In this document: positions 46,401 to 60,969 of the stretch, piece after piece
Position numbering within the stretch: position 1 is the first letter of the stretch
How the letters are laid out: each line of letters opens with the position of its first letter
Assembly: GCA_003342815.1 (NCBI GenBank)
Contig: PTEX01000150.1
Span: 402,170-466,169 of the forward strand
Origin: Eudromia elegans
Lineage: Eukaryota; Chordata; Aves; Tinamiformes; Tinamidae
DNA length: 64,000 nucleotides
Direction of reading: 5' to 3'
Notes under the pieces: generated by a model
What the model was told of the DNA's origin: nothing
What the model saw: only the letters and a program-made list of their open reading frames with translations
Database searches by the model: none
Program-made: the position numbers and the translations under genes

Positions 46401-49400
46401 TGCCGTTTGCAGCCTAAACTTACCCCGCTGTGTGCGATTTTCTCCCCTTTCTTAAGTGGGTGACGAGCGAGAACATCAAACTTGGAATTTTTTAGATCTT
46501 GATACATGCCAGAGGATTATGTTAAGTTAATTTATGCAGTTTTTGAGTGCACATTTGAAGCTTTAAATAGGCACGGATGACTGTATTTATATATTTTTAA
46601 TATCGCTTCCTGCTCCTCTAGATTTCTTTAACAATGCAGTATCTAAATATTAGTGTTTTGTCCTGACGGTAGTTGGAGTGACTGGAGCAGGAGCAGCGAC
46701 TGGAGTGGGAAACAGCAAGCCTGCGAGCGCTACAACAAGTGTCCTGCAGAACGTTTCCTTAGTCCCCGACGGCAGTTAGGAAAGTTGCGGGAGCGCGTCC
46801 GCGTGAGCGTGCGTTTCAGCATGACCCTCGCTCCCACGGAGCAGCGTCTTGTGCAGACCACGCGACGGTGTCCGCCAAGGTGCTTTCCTGTAGCCTGTGT
46901 CTGCAGCCTCCCTCCGTCTGCTTGACTTTGGCTTCCCCTTTTTTCCTCCTGCCTTTGTACACTTTGGTGTACAGAACCGCTGGATTTCATGGCCCGCTTC
47001 TTCGGGGCGCCTTGTACTCATGAGAACCTCTTCTCTTCATTGGGCTCCCTCATTGCTTTTATTGAAGCCACACATGGCGGTGCGCTGGGTCCCAGCTAGG
47101 CTCCTGAGGAGCAAAGGGGTTGCTGCTCCTTGCAGTCCACAGCTCATGTCAGGGGTGAAAGGTGGCAGAGGACAGGCATCTAAGAAAGAGAAGTACAGGC
47201 AGAGCTGAGCCTTCAGCTGCACGCTAAATCATGGCCATGGCATGGGAGCCTTTAATGAGCAATGCTTGTGGGTTGCCCCGAGATGCTCTGGAAGGTCCCG
47301 GAGAAGGGCGGTGTTGTTATTGATGTGTGAATACTGTAACTTTCTTTGCCTCCTCCCCAAAATGCTGCATTTTCTGTATCTGCAAACAAGATTTCCCATT
47401 GCTATCCGGAGCTACAATTCCAGTGAAATCGTCACTTTATAAAGCTAATCTCCTGTCAGTGGAAAGATTATCAGGAGCAAGTTTTCTTCTTAAGATTTTT
47501 GCCTCAGTGGCCAACCTCTGTGTAATTCCTGTGTTAACTATTCAAGTTCATTATTGATTAACTGGTTAACAGCTTTGTCTCTACTTGATGCACTTAGAAG
47601 ACCTGAATTTCTTGTAATTGTCCTGCAGATACTCAGTGTTGTTTTTACCTGCTCTTCAATCTCCTTTTTCTGATCTGAAGATGCCACATGTGTCATCGTG
47701 TGCCTCTTATATTTGCCATCCAGGCAGACTAGATGGGTTTCAGGAACCATTCATGATCTGACTATCAGGAAAATCAGCTTTACTCTTCCTTCCCTCTTTT
47801 TCACGGCTGCTCAGCTTCCTCTCCTTCTAAAATTATGTTGTCTGTAAGATGCTATCGGCCCCTTAATTCTTTTATCTAGCTTCTCATACTGCTTCCATTC
47901 TTCTGGTCGTACCACCTTTTTCTCTATCTCATGATCAGACCCAAAATTTCTCTTGTTATTGGCGTCTTCCTGAGTTGTACGTACCGTGGCGCTGCCTCCT
48001 TTGGGATCAGAAAAAGGATTCATTTTGAGTGTGTGCATGTTATGTCACGTCTTGCACCTGGCTCCAGGTTTCACAGCATACATCAGTTAGAGGACATCTT
48101 CTCAAGTAATTTTTCTTTCATTCCTGCCTTAAGCAAGTAGCTCTGTCTTCCCAATGTTGAACTGAGAGCACAGGAAAGGTAAATTCCTTGACAGGTATAT
48201 TGGGCTTTAAAGAATTGCATGTTATTGCAGGCTCTCTGCAGGTAGCTTTCCATCAGCACAGGTAGCACTGTTTCCTTTCTGCCTGCAGTATCCAGGTAAC
48301 AGCTAAGTGCGTTAGAGCATCTCTTCTGTTTCTCATGTTACTTCTACACGGGGAGCCTACGTTATTTTCCGTCTTGTTACAAGGACTCTTGAATGTAGAA
48401 AGCCTCCAGACTTGAGAGCTGAGACACACACATACTCCCCAGCCCAAATGTGTGTCCTAGCTGGAATGAGCAGGAGCTGCCGTCGTATTCATCTAGGTCA
48501 GATGAGCAAGAGATCCTCGGTGCGTCGCTAACCAGATCAGCAGAACCATAGATTCTGCCCTGAGGTTTGACCTAGTTGCTCTTCGTGGAGTGGGGTAGCT
48601 CATGGCTGCTTCCTGGAATTCACACAACTGAAGCACTTGTGTTATCTTCGTTTGATTTGAGAAATGCTTCTTTTCTTTAGGCTGAGAGATACTTTATTTC
48701 TTTCCAAAGACCGTCCTGTGTGATGTAATTGTATAACCTGCCTGAATCTGAAGCTGTGCCCAAGACTGTGCCCTTTCCACAAGCTAGGTAACCCCGTGCT
48801 TTCAGCTCAAAGTACTCCACTTGAAAGAGGAAAATAGTAAATCTCTCCGCCAGAAAACTGGAGCAAACTTTGTAATTCTGACCAGAGGGATCAGTGAGTT
48901 GGCAAGTGATTTCTGAGATGTACGTGGCAGTGACTTCCTCATATTGCAAGTGCTCATTTATAGCATTTAGAAGCACATACTTACCTTAAGATAAACAAAT
49001 CTCTAGGCGAACAGATTCTCCCTTACAAAGAACCATGATCCTAGCTGGAAATTCTGTTGCTGTGGCAATTTCCTTCTCTTAAAACATGTATCTACTGGAT
49101 GTGTAAGAAGGAAGACATAATTTGTTCCTAACAGATACTAGGCAAAATTTCCATGGATTTTTTTCCTTTGAAGCACTAAATGTATGCAAATTTTTCACAG
49201 TGATGGAGAACTGGTGCAGTGGCGAAGTGGAAGACTGTTTATGATATACTCTGAAAGTTAGCTATTTCTGGTTGTGGCCAAATCCCATTAACTGTGGGAT
49301 GCATTTCCCTTCTTTCTTTTTGTCCTTTGAGCCTTCTGGATAGCGGCTTCTCTCGACAGCTTGAAGTTGTTTGGAGAATCTGCTCTGAAAACTCCCACCC

Positions 49401-52400
49401 AATTCCCTTCTTTCAAAGCAAGCAAGCAAGACTCTGGGAGCAGCTTTGTCACTCAGTGATCAACAAACTTCATTTTCTGTTACAAAGCCTCAGTCGATCA
49501 TAGACCAAATGAGTTTAATTTCTCTCCCATCAGTTATTTTGTGGACAGCAGAGACAGAAGTGCTTTTGATAGTCAAATATTGACTATTGGTTTACTGGGG
49601 CTTCAATTCAGATGGACAACAGAGCATGTGTTAAAGTGGCTTTTTTAATTTCCTTATGATATCCTTAAAGATCATTGAGACTTGCTTGAGGATTTCTAGT
49701 GATGCTGTGCAAGCACCCACTGATAGTGCCATCATAGCAGCAGGTTTTTCATGTTTCTTCATTAAAAGGAGTGAGTCTTTTTCAGGTTTTGTTCAGTCCA
49801 TTAGCTTTTAAATTAAAGTCCTGTAGTGTTAGTAACTGCTAATATGATCCTTTACTTTTTTTTTTTGAATCAGTTGTAAATTAAGTTGGTGTCAGCAAAA
49901 GCCATCTCTGATCGCACGCTGTAAAATCATCTCTTTTTACCTGTATCACAGGCCTCTCACTTGTTTGCAGCCTTTTTGTAATTAATTAGGAAGTACTGTT
50001 ACTCCCTGATAAATTTACTCTTCTCTTACACATGCTTGTGGGCCGTATTCAGCGTTAAGTGGATGTATCACTGCTCTACAGGCATTCTGGAGCCTAAACA
50101 GCTGGTATCATTCACTCCAGTTTTTCAATTCTAGTTGTTTTCTTGTGTCCGTCCTGAAATGAGTATGTTAACACAAGTATTTTTAGTTACAACCCTGTCA
50201 GATTTGCTCAGAGAAAAGAAATGTTATCTGGTTTCAGAGATACTTACAAGTCAGTGACATCATATTAAAGTATTTTCTTCATGTAATCAAATTCTAAATG
50301 CTAAAATGAAAGACTTGTTATTACTTTAGTACTCCTCTTACAAAAACAAGACAGTCTACTCTTGCTTTTGCAAGAGTATAGCAATATGTCTTCTGCAACA
50401 ACTTCTCTAATTGCACCTTGAAAAGACCCTTAAGAGCTCTGCTAGTAAAAGATTTCCTCATTGAAACCAATAGTTTCAACAAGATTTTGAATGTACTTTA
50501 ACGGGTGCTCAGTTCTATGTTTAATACCTCTTGGTTACTCTGGTCACAGCATAAATAAATGAGTTTGATAGCTTACTAGATCATGCAGATGTTGAAAGTC
50601 TATCATCTCCTTCATCTAAATATTCCTTTTATCAATGATATCTGCTCTCATGTAGCCCCAGGCTGTTGCCCGCTGATTAGGTAAAAGGGAATGCCACATG
50701 TGGGAAAACAGACCAGCAGATGCACGCACTCCGTATTAAGAAGCAGTGAGAATATTTTAGCAATTTCAGTTTGTCCTTGATTTGAATACTTTCTTAAAAT
50801 TAATATGAAAATGCTAAATAACCAAGTTTTCAAGCAGTCACCTTCTGTAAGGATGGCACCGATAGTTAACATGAGCACCCATTGGCTTTCAGGTTGACTA
50901 CGCATTGGTTTTCTTACACTGCCCTTAGTGGGTCTGATGCTTCTGCAAGGTGTTTGGGCTGTGCTGGGCCAGCCTGACAGTTACAATATCTGGAACATCT
51001 GGTTTGTCGGAACCCAGATGGTTATGGCAAAATATTTTTCTCCCCTTGGCCGCGTCTCCCAGACACAAGTGCTTGCCTGATTTTGAGGCACCTCCTGCGC
51101 GGCCTGGTGCAGAGCCGGTGCCAGCGTGTGCCAGCCTTGCAGAGGAAGTCTCTCTTGCAGCGCGTAGAGGGCACGCATGGCACAGCTGAAACTCATTCGA
51201 CTCTGCTTTTGAGAGTGAGAGGTTAAAAGGACAGGATAAACCACGGTCTCAGGCAGACTCTTGTATCTGGCAGCTCTGTTCTCGGGTGACACTGGTTTGG
51301 TTACTTAGTTCAAAATGCAGTGACAGTTTCACCCCTACCCACAGGCTGACAATCTTACACCTAATGGGAAGTTCTTGTTCTTTGGGGTTTTGCCTGTTGT
51401 CAGTTTAGTCCTCGGAAATAACTACGAATAAAGGGATGTAGGTCTATGGGCATTATGAGGTGTTCACTGTTCAAAATAAATCTGCTGTGATTAAACTCTG
51501 TGTGGGTTTGGGGGAGAGGTGTTTCAGTGCCCTAAATTTTGGAGAAATTGTAGTATTTAAAGCTAATTTTAACTATGAAGCCTCAATGAGTTAAGTAGAC
51601 TTGCACAGTGCTGCTTTTAGCCATAATTGGGAAGTGTCAGATGACATCACTGGAGCAGTCACTGCAAGGGAGAGAGCCCACATGCACACACTGGCGCTAC
51701 CAGAAGAACTGCAGGTTGGTATTTTCAAACCAATGGAGACACCCTGGAGTTGGTGCCGCATACTTGGCTTTTCAGTAGGTGGCAGGAGAGACAAAGTGAC
51801 AGCTTGACTTCGGTGGCTGCTTGTCCACGTGCCGCAACAAGGAGTTGAGGCTGTAGCACACCTGATACCCTGCAAAAACGAGGGGCGACCAGCAGGTCGC
51901 CAGGTGCTTTTGTAATGTCTGTCATCTGGGATGTTTCACATGGAGAGTCAAGAAGATGGGCAGGTTTGACGTGTGTGTTGGACCATCAGCGCTAAGTGCT
52001 ACACTGCGTGCTGCGTCTCGCGCTCTGCAGTGCTCCTGGCAGGCACTAGGAGTGAAAGAACTTGGTGGCAGCCTGAGCCAGTCCCAGTTAAGGCTGCAGC
52101 AGTCCATGTTCCTTCCCTCCTCGCTGCTCCCCTCTTCTGTCACGCACTGCTGTTGGTGCCTACAAGGCCATACCATGAGCTGCGCAATGAGGCAAATCTA
52201 GCCCAAAGCTAACCAAGATAAAGAAGTGGCTGTTTTTTGGGGGCACCTCACCAGAACCTTCCGGCCTTATCATGTAACTAAGGTTGAGGCAAAGGAGGGG
52301 ATAGCAGCAATAGACTGGAGGTGGAGGGGTTGCAACATCATGTTACAGGCTACAACAGAGCCACACTGTTGACCTTTCAAATGGAGTGAGAGAGGTGTTT

Positions 52401-54452
52401 CTTTCACAGAAAATGGAGTAGTTGCTGGGTACTTTCCTAATCCAACATGGGATATTCTTGGACTTCTCATGTGCAGTGAAATAAAGTAATCTTAAAAATC
52501 TGAAAAGTTTGTTCTTTCTAAGCATAGAAGAGAATTTCCCAACCTAGGCAAAGATAAGAAGTGAAATGAACGGTGTTGTCCCTCCTGTCCGTTACCTGGA
52601 CATATATCTCCCTTTTGAAGGTGAGAGGGTTGCTCTACATCCCACTTGAGTTAAGATGAATGACTTTTTTCTTTTTTTTTTCTGTGTTGGTTATGGGTTA
52701 TTTGGCCTCCCACTGCACACAAGGACAAAATCTGTTCTGATGCGTATGTAGCTCTAGCAAAGTCAATGAGGTTGAAGAAGGTGATTTGGCTCAGAGTTTG
52801 TAATTGGAGAAAGGAAGCACTTTTTGTCTATTGATTTATAGGGAATTAGCGTATGGTTAAAATATGTCCACTCATTTGCTGTGCTATTTTTCCAAGGATT
52901 GTTCTCTGGAGGACTTTTGGTCATAATGGAAACAGTTTTATTGTGCTGGCCTGCCAGAGGGCATTGAATTTGTCTTAGAGCCAAATGAGTGGACAATATT
53001 TGATTCATGCTTGTCAAAGGAACGTGTACTGTATGTACCAGACAGCTTCCAATAATGACTTTAGCCCTCCTTTTGTGTGTATTTGCACTTAAACTTTAAT
53101 ATTCTGGCATATCAAAACAGTTGGTTGTATGATAGTCTAAATTATGCATATTTGGTCAGTGAGTAGTGCTTTTGAGCAACCGTCACTTTGTTACTTGACT
53201 TCGTGTTTATTTCTGTGCCCTTTGGTTTCAGAGACTTTTTAGCTGTCTGTGTTTGTTAGATGTATTGATATTCTCTTCTTGCAGTTGCCGCTGATTGAAT
53301 ATTGAAGTGGTGTTCAAATTACAGAACTGCTGGTGTGATGTAATGGCAAGGACAAGACGTCTGTGTATGTACTTGCTCGGTTGTCTTTGCTCAAGAGCCT
53401 CATGGACAAAATCAGAGCACTTCGGTGCATCTAAAAGAGGATGAAACATCATGCCTGTACTGACAAGGAATGGAGGTAGGGACGTGATGATGTATTGAAG
53501 GGCATGGAGGAAATCTGTCAGGTGGGAACCAGGGCTCCTCAGCGCCACCTCCATGACTTACCCTGTAATCTCTATTATTGTGAGGTTTCTTTTCCCTTAT
53601 CCAAGAAACATGAGTCTTCCCATAGAAAAAAAATGTTCTTCTTAGCACATAGGGCAAGCCCATGTTTACAGGTTTGAAATCAGGTTTAGGAGTCAGTGCC
53701 ATGAAATCCCGCTCCAAGGAACACAAACCAAAGTTTATAGCTGCCCTGTCTTTGCCTTACATACAGTTCAGGTTTGATCTTCAGAGTTTTAAGTAGCTGG
53801 AACAGATTGAGGACTCTGATATATATCAAGTTTGGGCAACTTTAGGGCCTCTCCATCCCTGGAGTGGTGCAGTCCCATGCAAGGGCAGGACTTCACTCAC
53901 AGAAAGGTGAGTGAATTGGTGAAAAATAGAAGCTTACTGGCCAGAATTGCCTTAGATAGGCTGATGTCTTCTATCACTGCATTGAAACAAGTTGTATGCC
54001 TGCGAGTGGTTAATCACGGCTGTGAGCAGATTGAACTATGAAGCGCTACGCTTGGTAAAGAAGATCAGGAAGGAGTTCCTGCTGTTTTAAAGCAGTAGTT
54101 ATCTGACACCGATTATGAAAAACATGCTAGGTTGGAAGAGTAATTTTTTTAAAATGTATTTCTATAAGGAGTTCATAGAAAGGTTTATGCCATTCTCAAA
54201 GACGTCTCACTGCACTTTAAAGTGGATACCTGGCTTGGTAATTAGGAAAAGAATGTTAAACAACAGGAATTTAAATACCAGTACAGCTTCCCTGTAATAA
54301 TTTCCCAAAAGACATATTGGTAATTCTGCTAAATAGAGAGTTTAATAGACTTTAATAATGTCTACTTTAGAGACCCTATACACAAAGGAATTATGCATAA
54401 AAAGTTCATTATAGTAAACGGCTACCTTTTTATTTAACTAGGAATCTGCTGG
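46401..54452. other. non-coding, intron-like or intergenic
   Basis: No gene that I can support. A cluster of minus-strand frames at 47538-48976 has a rather charged, protein-like look (one reads NPFSDPKGG) but is broken by stops and frame changes and matches no family I know. AAG|GTAAGT on the minus strand near 48985 is a strong unpaired donor. The remainder is AT-rich unique sequence. Confidence 0.55.
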
Positions 54453-54485
54453 GAAAAAGAAAGAAAGAAAGAAAGAAAGAAAAAA
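54453..54485 (+). repeat. (AAAG)n microsatellite
   Basis: About seven AAAG units with flanking A runs. A (TTG)n repeat of about five units follows at 54787-54802. Confidence 0.85.
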
Positions 54486-57400
54486 GCAGTACATTGTAGT
54501 GTATTTTGGAGGGGTTAACAAACACAAAGAATTATTGCCACCTGACCTGCCACTTTACCTATTTTCGTCAAAGCTGCCACTGTGTTATTTTATCTAACAA
54601 TAAACAAGCTTCCCAACATAATTGTTAGTTTATTTTTAAAAATTTCTTCACCCACCGGAGTGCAGTGGTTTACACTGAGAGCAGCTGCTGCTCTGCGGAG
54701 CTCCCCATTGCTTGGCTCTGTTTTCCTTTGATGTACCTGTTCAGTATCTTAAGAAGCACCTGGTGAGAAACGCAGGGTAACTCTTTTTTGTTGTTGTTGT
54801 TGCTGTTTCGGTGAAGAAGAGAATGACAAAAAGCAGTCTTGGTGAGCAGCACTAAGCAAATTTTGCGTCGCATTTCCGATCTCTTTCAATATGCTGCTGC
54901 TGAGGGCTCTGCTGGAGAACAGGCGAGAAAGAGGCGGCAGCAGATGCTTTTGGTGGAACAGTAGGGCATTTATCTCTTTTAATGAGGTAACATCATTAGT
55001 GCTGACAAAGTGCTGCAAATCAATACACGTAATGGACTGCTGCTGTCTTTCACTCGTGTGCGCGCCGGGGGTACTTGGAATATGCTGAATCACACGTCAG
55101 GCTTCATCTTTTGCAGGATTCTTCTTTTTATAGGCGTTTTTTCCATGTGTCACTCCCTCCCCCCTAACACTGGGGCCTCAGGACCTGGAGCACCTCCCCA
55201 GGATGCGCTGGGGCAGGCAGACGTACACAGATTCCCCGGATCACTCAAGCGCCGCGGACGCCCATGGCGGTGCAGGGACCTTCTTTAAGTCGGTGCAAGC
55301 AAGGCGGCGAGGATCTGCTCTTGCCTGATGCCTTCTGCCTAAAATGGCTGCAGTTGCCCCCCCACTGCCTGCCCGCTGTTGAGCAGTGGTGTAATGTCAG
55401 CACCACCAATCATGTCCGCGGTGACACTGGTGACCCTGACATTCAGCAACAAAAGGGCTGCAGGAGAGAGGGGGCGGCGAGCTGGCTGGTGCCACGGACA
55501 TGGAGCAGCCGGGCAAGGGGAGCCTCTGCCTGTGGGTCACAGCGTTGCCCCTCATGCAGATCTGTAGCTGTAACAAGGTAACGTGGCAGGCGAGGTGGCT
55601 GAGGGAGGAAAGAGGGATGAGTTTCACCAGAGGACTTGCCTTTCGTCCTCACTCTGCAAGTGGCGAACAGCAGCACGTGGCCGTAGTAGTAGTAAAATAG
55701 CCATTAAAAATATAAAAAAAGGCAAGGCAAAACTTAATTAAAAAAACCAAGTATTCATAATGCATCCATTTAGAAATGAATGACCTGATTCTCCCATAAA
55801 TCCCGTCAGAATCATGTCATGCCTGACCAGGGATGTACAGCACGACCTAAACATTTGAGGTACACTGTCTGTTTATCAGAGAGCCCAAGTGTGGCACTTC
55901 AGCGCCGATTCCAGGAAAGGAGGCTGTCGGTAAGAGGGCTCGTCTGAGTAGATCGTGCACACAAAAAATGTGGTTCCTCTTTCTTTTTTTATCTGCTCAC
56001 CCCTCCCATCCTGGGCTTCCCAACACCTGTTTTTGGTGAATGAATATAAACAGAATTGTAAGACTCCTCAGCATTAACTGTTGCCTGACAGGTCAAGCTA
56101 GGCAATACAAGGTCATCCATCCTTTTCTTTTTTCTTTTTTTTCCTCCCCTTTTTTCCCTTTTGCTTTGCCCTGCCCACCCATGGCTCTGGAAATGCAGCA
56201 TTCCCGACCTTTCCTTGTGTTAACCAAAGATGAAGGTGGGGCGCTGAGAGCCAGATAAACCTCTCAGGTACATCTGGTGCGTTAACACATGCCATAGTAT
56301 CTGTGCTGCAGCAGTAACACTGCCGAGCGTGAGCTTACATGGGGACTAGGCAAGACTCCTGATACTTTATGTTTTCATTCAATTTAATTGGCCTGCGTGC
56401 TAGAATGGTCAGAGGTCTACTTTAGCAAAACCAAGGTAGATTTAGCATTCTTCATCACTAAAATCACAGCATCGTTCTCACAAAGGAAGAAATTTCAGTA
56501 GTGGTTTTGTGTCTCTCCCTGCTGTCAACCTTCCTGGACTGGTGGAAGGCAGTGGCCGGCAGCTGTAGGAAGGACAGGTATTGTCTTGGGAAAGCTCTAA
56601 AGACTTTCTTTTTTCTTCCACAGACCATCCCTCTTGTAATCAGCTCTTGGGTGTCACGTGCCATAGACCTTAGGGCCTTGTCTTACTCCAGCAATTAAAC
56701 TGAAGTTCATATACCTCCCTTCCAAGGTTGAGATTACCGTAACGTCACATACAGCTTGCCTCCAGTCTCGCTGCAAGCACTCTTGTAAATCCAGTAAATA
56801 AATACTTGGCCAAGTTTCACTGCCTTTTACCCAGTTAAATGAAAACAAATGCCTGTGTTAATGACAAGTCTCGTCTACTTCTGTGGCTCCAGCCAACAAA
56901 GTTTCTCAATCAACTTGGCCTCTAAGGGCTGATTTCTTTCTTTGACTCTGCTACAATTACCAGATCTTTCTGTGATTGATGCAGGAAAAAGATCACACGG
57001 TCACAGCTCTAAGGAGAAGGAGTAGCAGGTCCTCCCTTCTCCCAAGATATTGCCCACTTTTGCTCTCCTTTCCTCAGAAATGGTGGGGAGGAAGCACAAT
57101 GATGGAGGGTAAAGAGGCAGGCAGTGTGAAATCAAGGTTTTAGGAGTAAAGAGCTGTTAATATTCCACAACAGCCCTGTCTTAAGACTGTCTGTTTATTC
57201 CTTGTCCCTGTGGATAGAGTATTCATCCTGCATGAGCAATAATACGTCTGAGAGTGGGGTGGCTCGTTGGGGAGGGGAAGAGCCAACAGCTCTGGAGATG
57301 AGCCTGCCGGAAGTCTCCTCCGGCCTCTACCTCTCCTGGGTCCCACAGCAAACACAGCGCCAGGCCTTAGTGGAGGAGAGAGGCCAACGCGCGGGAGCAG

Positions 57401-60400
57401 CCCTGGTGGGCCAGAGCTTGCCAGCCTTGCTCGCCTGGGTGGTCGCCTGGCCCTCAGGCCGCACACGGAAGGAGAGCTTTGGAATGTGGGTCTGAGCCAT
57501 GTGCGTTTCTCCCACAAGTATTTTATAGTTTTGACTGGCATGCATTAAGCAAATGGAGAATAATAGAAGAAGAAATTATATAACTCTTCGCCCGTGTTTT
57601 CTTTGCATAGCTAAACTTTGCTTTTATAGTAAAAAGTGCAATATCTGTTATCTTATTAGTCATTTGTTTACAGTGTAGCAGTGAGTTGTTTGGTAAATGA
57701 GTGAAGGACTAGTGTCTGCTTAAACTCATCTCCAATTTAGCAGTGGAAATGCGAGTTCTTAAATGTCTGCACTGAGAGGAGCAGAACTTTTGGGTTGTAT
57801 TGTTTGGATAATCTGATTCTTTAAAATTCAAAAGATCCTTTTTCTGGCATAGATGTATGTCATTCATGATTTTGCAGAGCTAGGTTGTGAGGAGATTCGG
57901 AGTGTTTTGTTTGTTTGTTTTAATAATGGTAAGTCATTAAGTATCCAGGACTTTGTCACACACAAGTGCCACTCTTGAGATGGGAGAAGAAGGAATTGTG
58001 AGAAGCTGCCTCCTTCCCCGTGCACTAGGTCTGGCTGCTCACCAGCTGGGTAATTGTGGTTGCTGATGTTTGGGTGTTTCTTCACGGGGAGAAAAGCTCC
58101 ATCTCTGTCAGTAGGTTGCCCTTCTTGCCTGGCTTCAGCTGCGCAGGGTGGAAGAGGCAGCCCTTGCACATGAAGAGGTGCCACCTCAGAGCATGTTGGG
58201 GATCCAGCTCTGTGAGGTTGTGCTGAGGATCCCTTGCACCTCCAGGAGAGTTGCCAACCCATGTAGTAGGATCTTTGTGTGAGAAGAAAAAGCCTGAAAG
58301 ACCTGAACATTTGGGACATGTATTGCAGCTGCATTGGTGCATACACCTGCAAAGACAAAGTCCCTCACCGAGATACTTCCCAGTGGTTGTCAGCTCTTGC
58401 TTTCAAGAGCTGCAAGAACAATCTATAGGCCAAGCGTGCGCAGGTAAGGGAGCCCTTCAGAGGTACGCAGATGAGCAACAGTGCTTTTCCCTGGCCTCTT
58501 GCAAGATGCAGATGTCCGGATGGTTTCCCACTGCGTTGCATTAGGTGTTCAGAACTGCAGATTGCATTTCTGCTTGTGTCGGACGAAGGCCCTCCTCTGC
58601 TCACTGAGACCAAGAAGTGTGCGCTTAATGGCTTTGAGGAGGCAGGCAAGTCCTGCAAAGCAGCCGGGCCCTGCTCATTACCTCGCCATGCCTGGTAAGG
58701 CCAGAGAACCAGGAGCAGAACCGAGCGAGCCGCTGGCTGCCAGCGCTCGGCAGCAGGCTCCCATCAGCCTCTACCGTGTGGAGCTCGCCACGCGCGGCAT
58801 CTGAGGCCCTGGCTTGGAGACAGATGAGTTCAGTGCAGTGAGGAGGGGGCAGGCAGAGGGAAGCGAGCATCGTCTTCCCGCTACGCCCGCTTTGATCTGC
58901 AGTTGAAAGCGGGCCCGCACGTTCTAATGGCGCTGGTAATTTGACATTTAAACCTACAAAAGCAGAGGGGTTTGTCATCTGGCTATAGCTCACTTTGGTT
59001 ATTGATCGAGGCTTGCACAGATGGTTCCACTACACAGTGCTAAAACAAAAGAAAGTGGCCGAATAATGTGACTTGGCATCTTCTTAGTGTGTTTTTTTTT
59101 CTTTTTTTTGTTTAACTCTGAGAGAACCAACTGCTCGCAGAGCGTGTATAGGGAGGTAGCAGCTGCTGAAATAGCTCCTGTCTTCCAAAAGAGCATGGTA
59201 GCACTGTCCTATATTTTCATACTGCACCAGAAGCAGGAAAGAAAACAAAATCTACTGAAAGTTAACTAGCTGAAGTTAATGTTTTGTTTAGTTGCTCAAG
59301 GCAAAAATAGCAATGTTTGGATTTGCCCGGGAGCTGTTGAACATTTCGAGCTGGCAAAGGGCTCAGCGGCGATGGCCGTGGCAGGTCTCGGCCCCGGGAG
59401 GGCACAGTCCCCTCGGCGCTGGGTGGCCGCGCTGCTTCGGAGCGGGTTGTGCCCCTTGCTCGGTTGCCAGCGCCTCATCCTTCAGTGTTCAGATGCCACC
59501 TCTCCAGCTGCGTTTCATGCCCAGCCGTATTAACTTTGTAGGGTTTGCCAGGATCACAGCTTGGCCTTGTGGCTTCAGGCCCAAGGAAACAGGCTGTCAA
59601 GGAGGAGAACTAAAGAGGGTGAGATAATTTTTTTTATTTTTGACAGGTTGCCTGAAAAAGGAAGTGTCCAGATAAGCTCTGAAATCTTTGTTCTACTTGT
59701 GCACTCAGAAGCCCTAAGCTGATGTGTTGTGTTTTCCTGCAGGTCTGCCATAGTTTCAGTCATGTGCAGAGATGGTTTTGTTGCTAGTCTGGATTTGCAC
59801 ATTTTGTTTGTGCTGCTGGCAGATGATGCCAACACCCACCTTTCTGTGATACTTGAGCTTAAAAAGATTAAAACACAAAAAATCCATGGTGTCACGGAAC
59901 ACCGACTTGCTGGTAAGATAGTTTCCTATACCAGAGATGCTATTTAAAAACATTGTAGGAGTCTAGTAAGGCATTAGCATTTTATACGCTTCGCTCCAAG
60001 CAGTCCCTGCGTACTCCGAGTGAGTGCAGCACGTCCACACAGCGCATCCCGCTGCCGGGGCCGCAGCTATGCCCGGCGCGGGCACCCGAGGCCACAAATT
60101 TGCTGCTATGTTCCCTTGTGGAGAGGCCACCATGAAATGAGTGTCCGCGCAGACGCCGGGCTAGTAACTTGCTGCCCTTAGTAATCTTCATTGCATTAAA
60201 AGCAAATAACCCCTGCGTTTGTCAGTGGCTAAAAATGAGCGGAATAACCCGCTTTAGCTGCAGGCTAAGCCGAGCTGAGCTAACTTGCAGTGACTGCGGA
60301 GCGAGAGCAGCATACAGATGGGCAGCAACACTGGGCCGCTTCATGGCTCCTGGTTTCTGATGCGCTTGCTGTGTGGCTGCATGTCTGACGTGCATAAAGA

Positions 60401-60969
60401 GCATCTCTCTGCATGACCCGAGGTATCCTTGAGCCTGTGGGGTTGTTTTTTGTTCGACTCCCCTTAAAACAAAGCACATGTTTCATTTGCTCTCAGTTTA
60501 GTTGTTCTGTAAATATCCCATGGCGCAGTGGGGAGTTTAGCTCTAGTGTGAGCATAGCCAAACCCTTCTTAAATGAATTTGAGACACTAATTACTTGACT
60601 CTGGGAAATTCAGCATTGCAGACTAATATGGGCTAATATAAAACTAAAATTCTAGCTTCTATATTGCAAGACTACTACCACAATGTGCTTTCTGATATCA
60701 TTTCAAAACCTCAGTGACATTTTATCTGAATATTCCCGTACGCTCTTAAAAATACAGGTGCTATTATTCATGCACAGGGACCTCAGAAGTAGAGAAAGAA
60801 AGAAAGGTGAAAAAAAGATTTGTAGTGGAGTTTTATCTTCTGCAAGGAATTATGTCATGGTCACCTGTGATAACTTAGCTCTGGATTCAGTGAACTGAGA
60901 GAACCCTTATGTCCCACTTCTTCTGACCGTAACGAATATAGCCCAAGCAGAATAGCATCCTATGTGCTA
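54486..60969. other. non-coding, intron-like or intergenic
   Basis: No gene is seen. Short blocks at 54940-55035, 58880-59080 and 60170-60300 have the texture of conserved non-coding DNA. CAG|GTAAGG at about 58441 is an orphan donor-like sequence. A 164-codon minus-strand frame at 57864-58358 lacks family features and flanking splice sites. A GC-richer patch lies at 55150-55620. Confidence 0.55.
57905..57920 (+). repeat. (TTTG)n microsatellite
   Basis: About four TTTG units. A trivial simple repeat. Confidence 0.8.

Noticed and set aside
9048..58450. Orphan donor-like strings (GTAAGT or GTGAGT types at 9048, 10332, 13150, 15146, 25256, 53907, 58443)
   Set aside because: No credible acceptor or frame nearby. 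Such strings are expected by chance in 64 kb.
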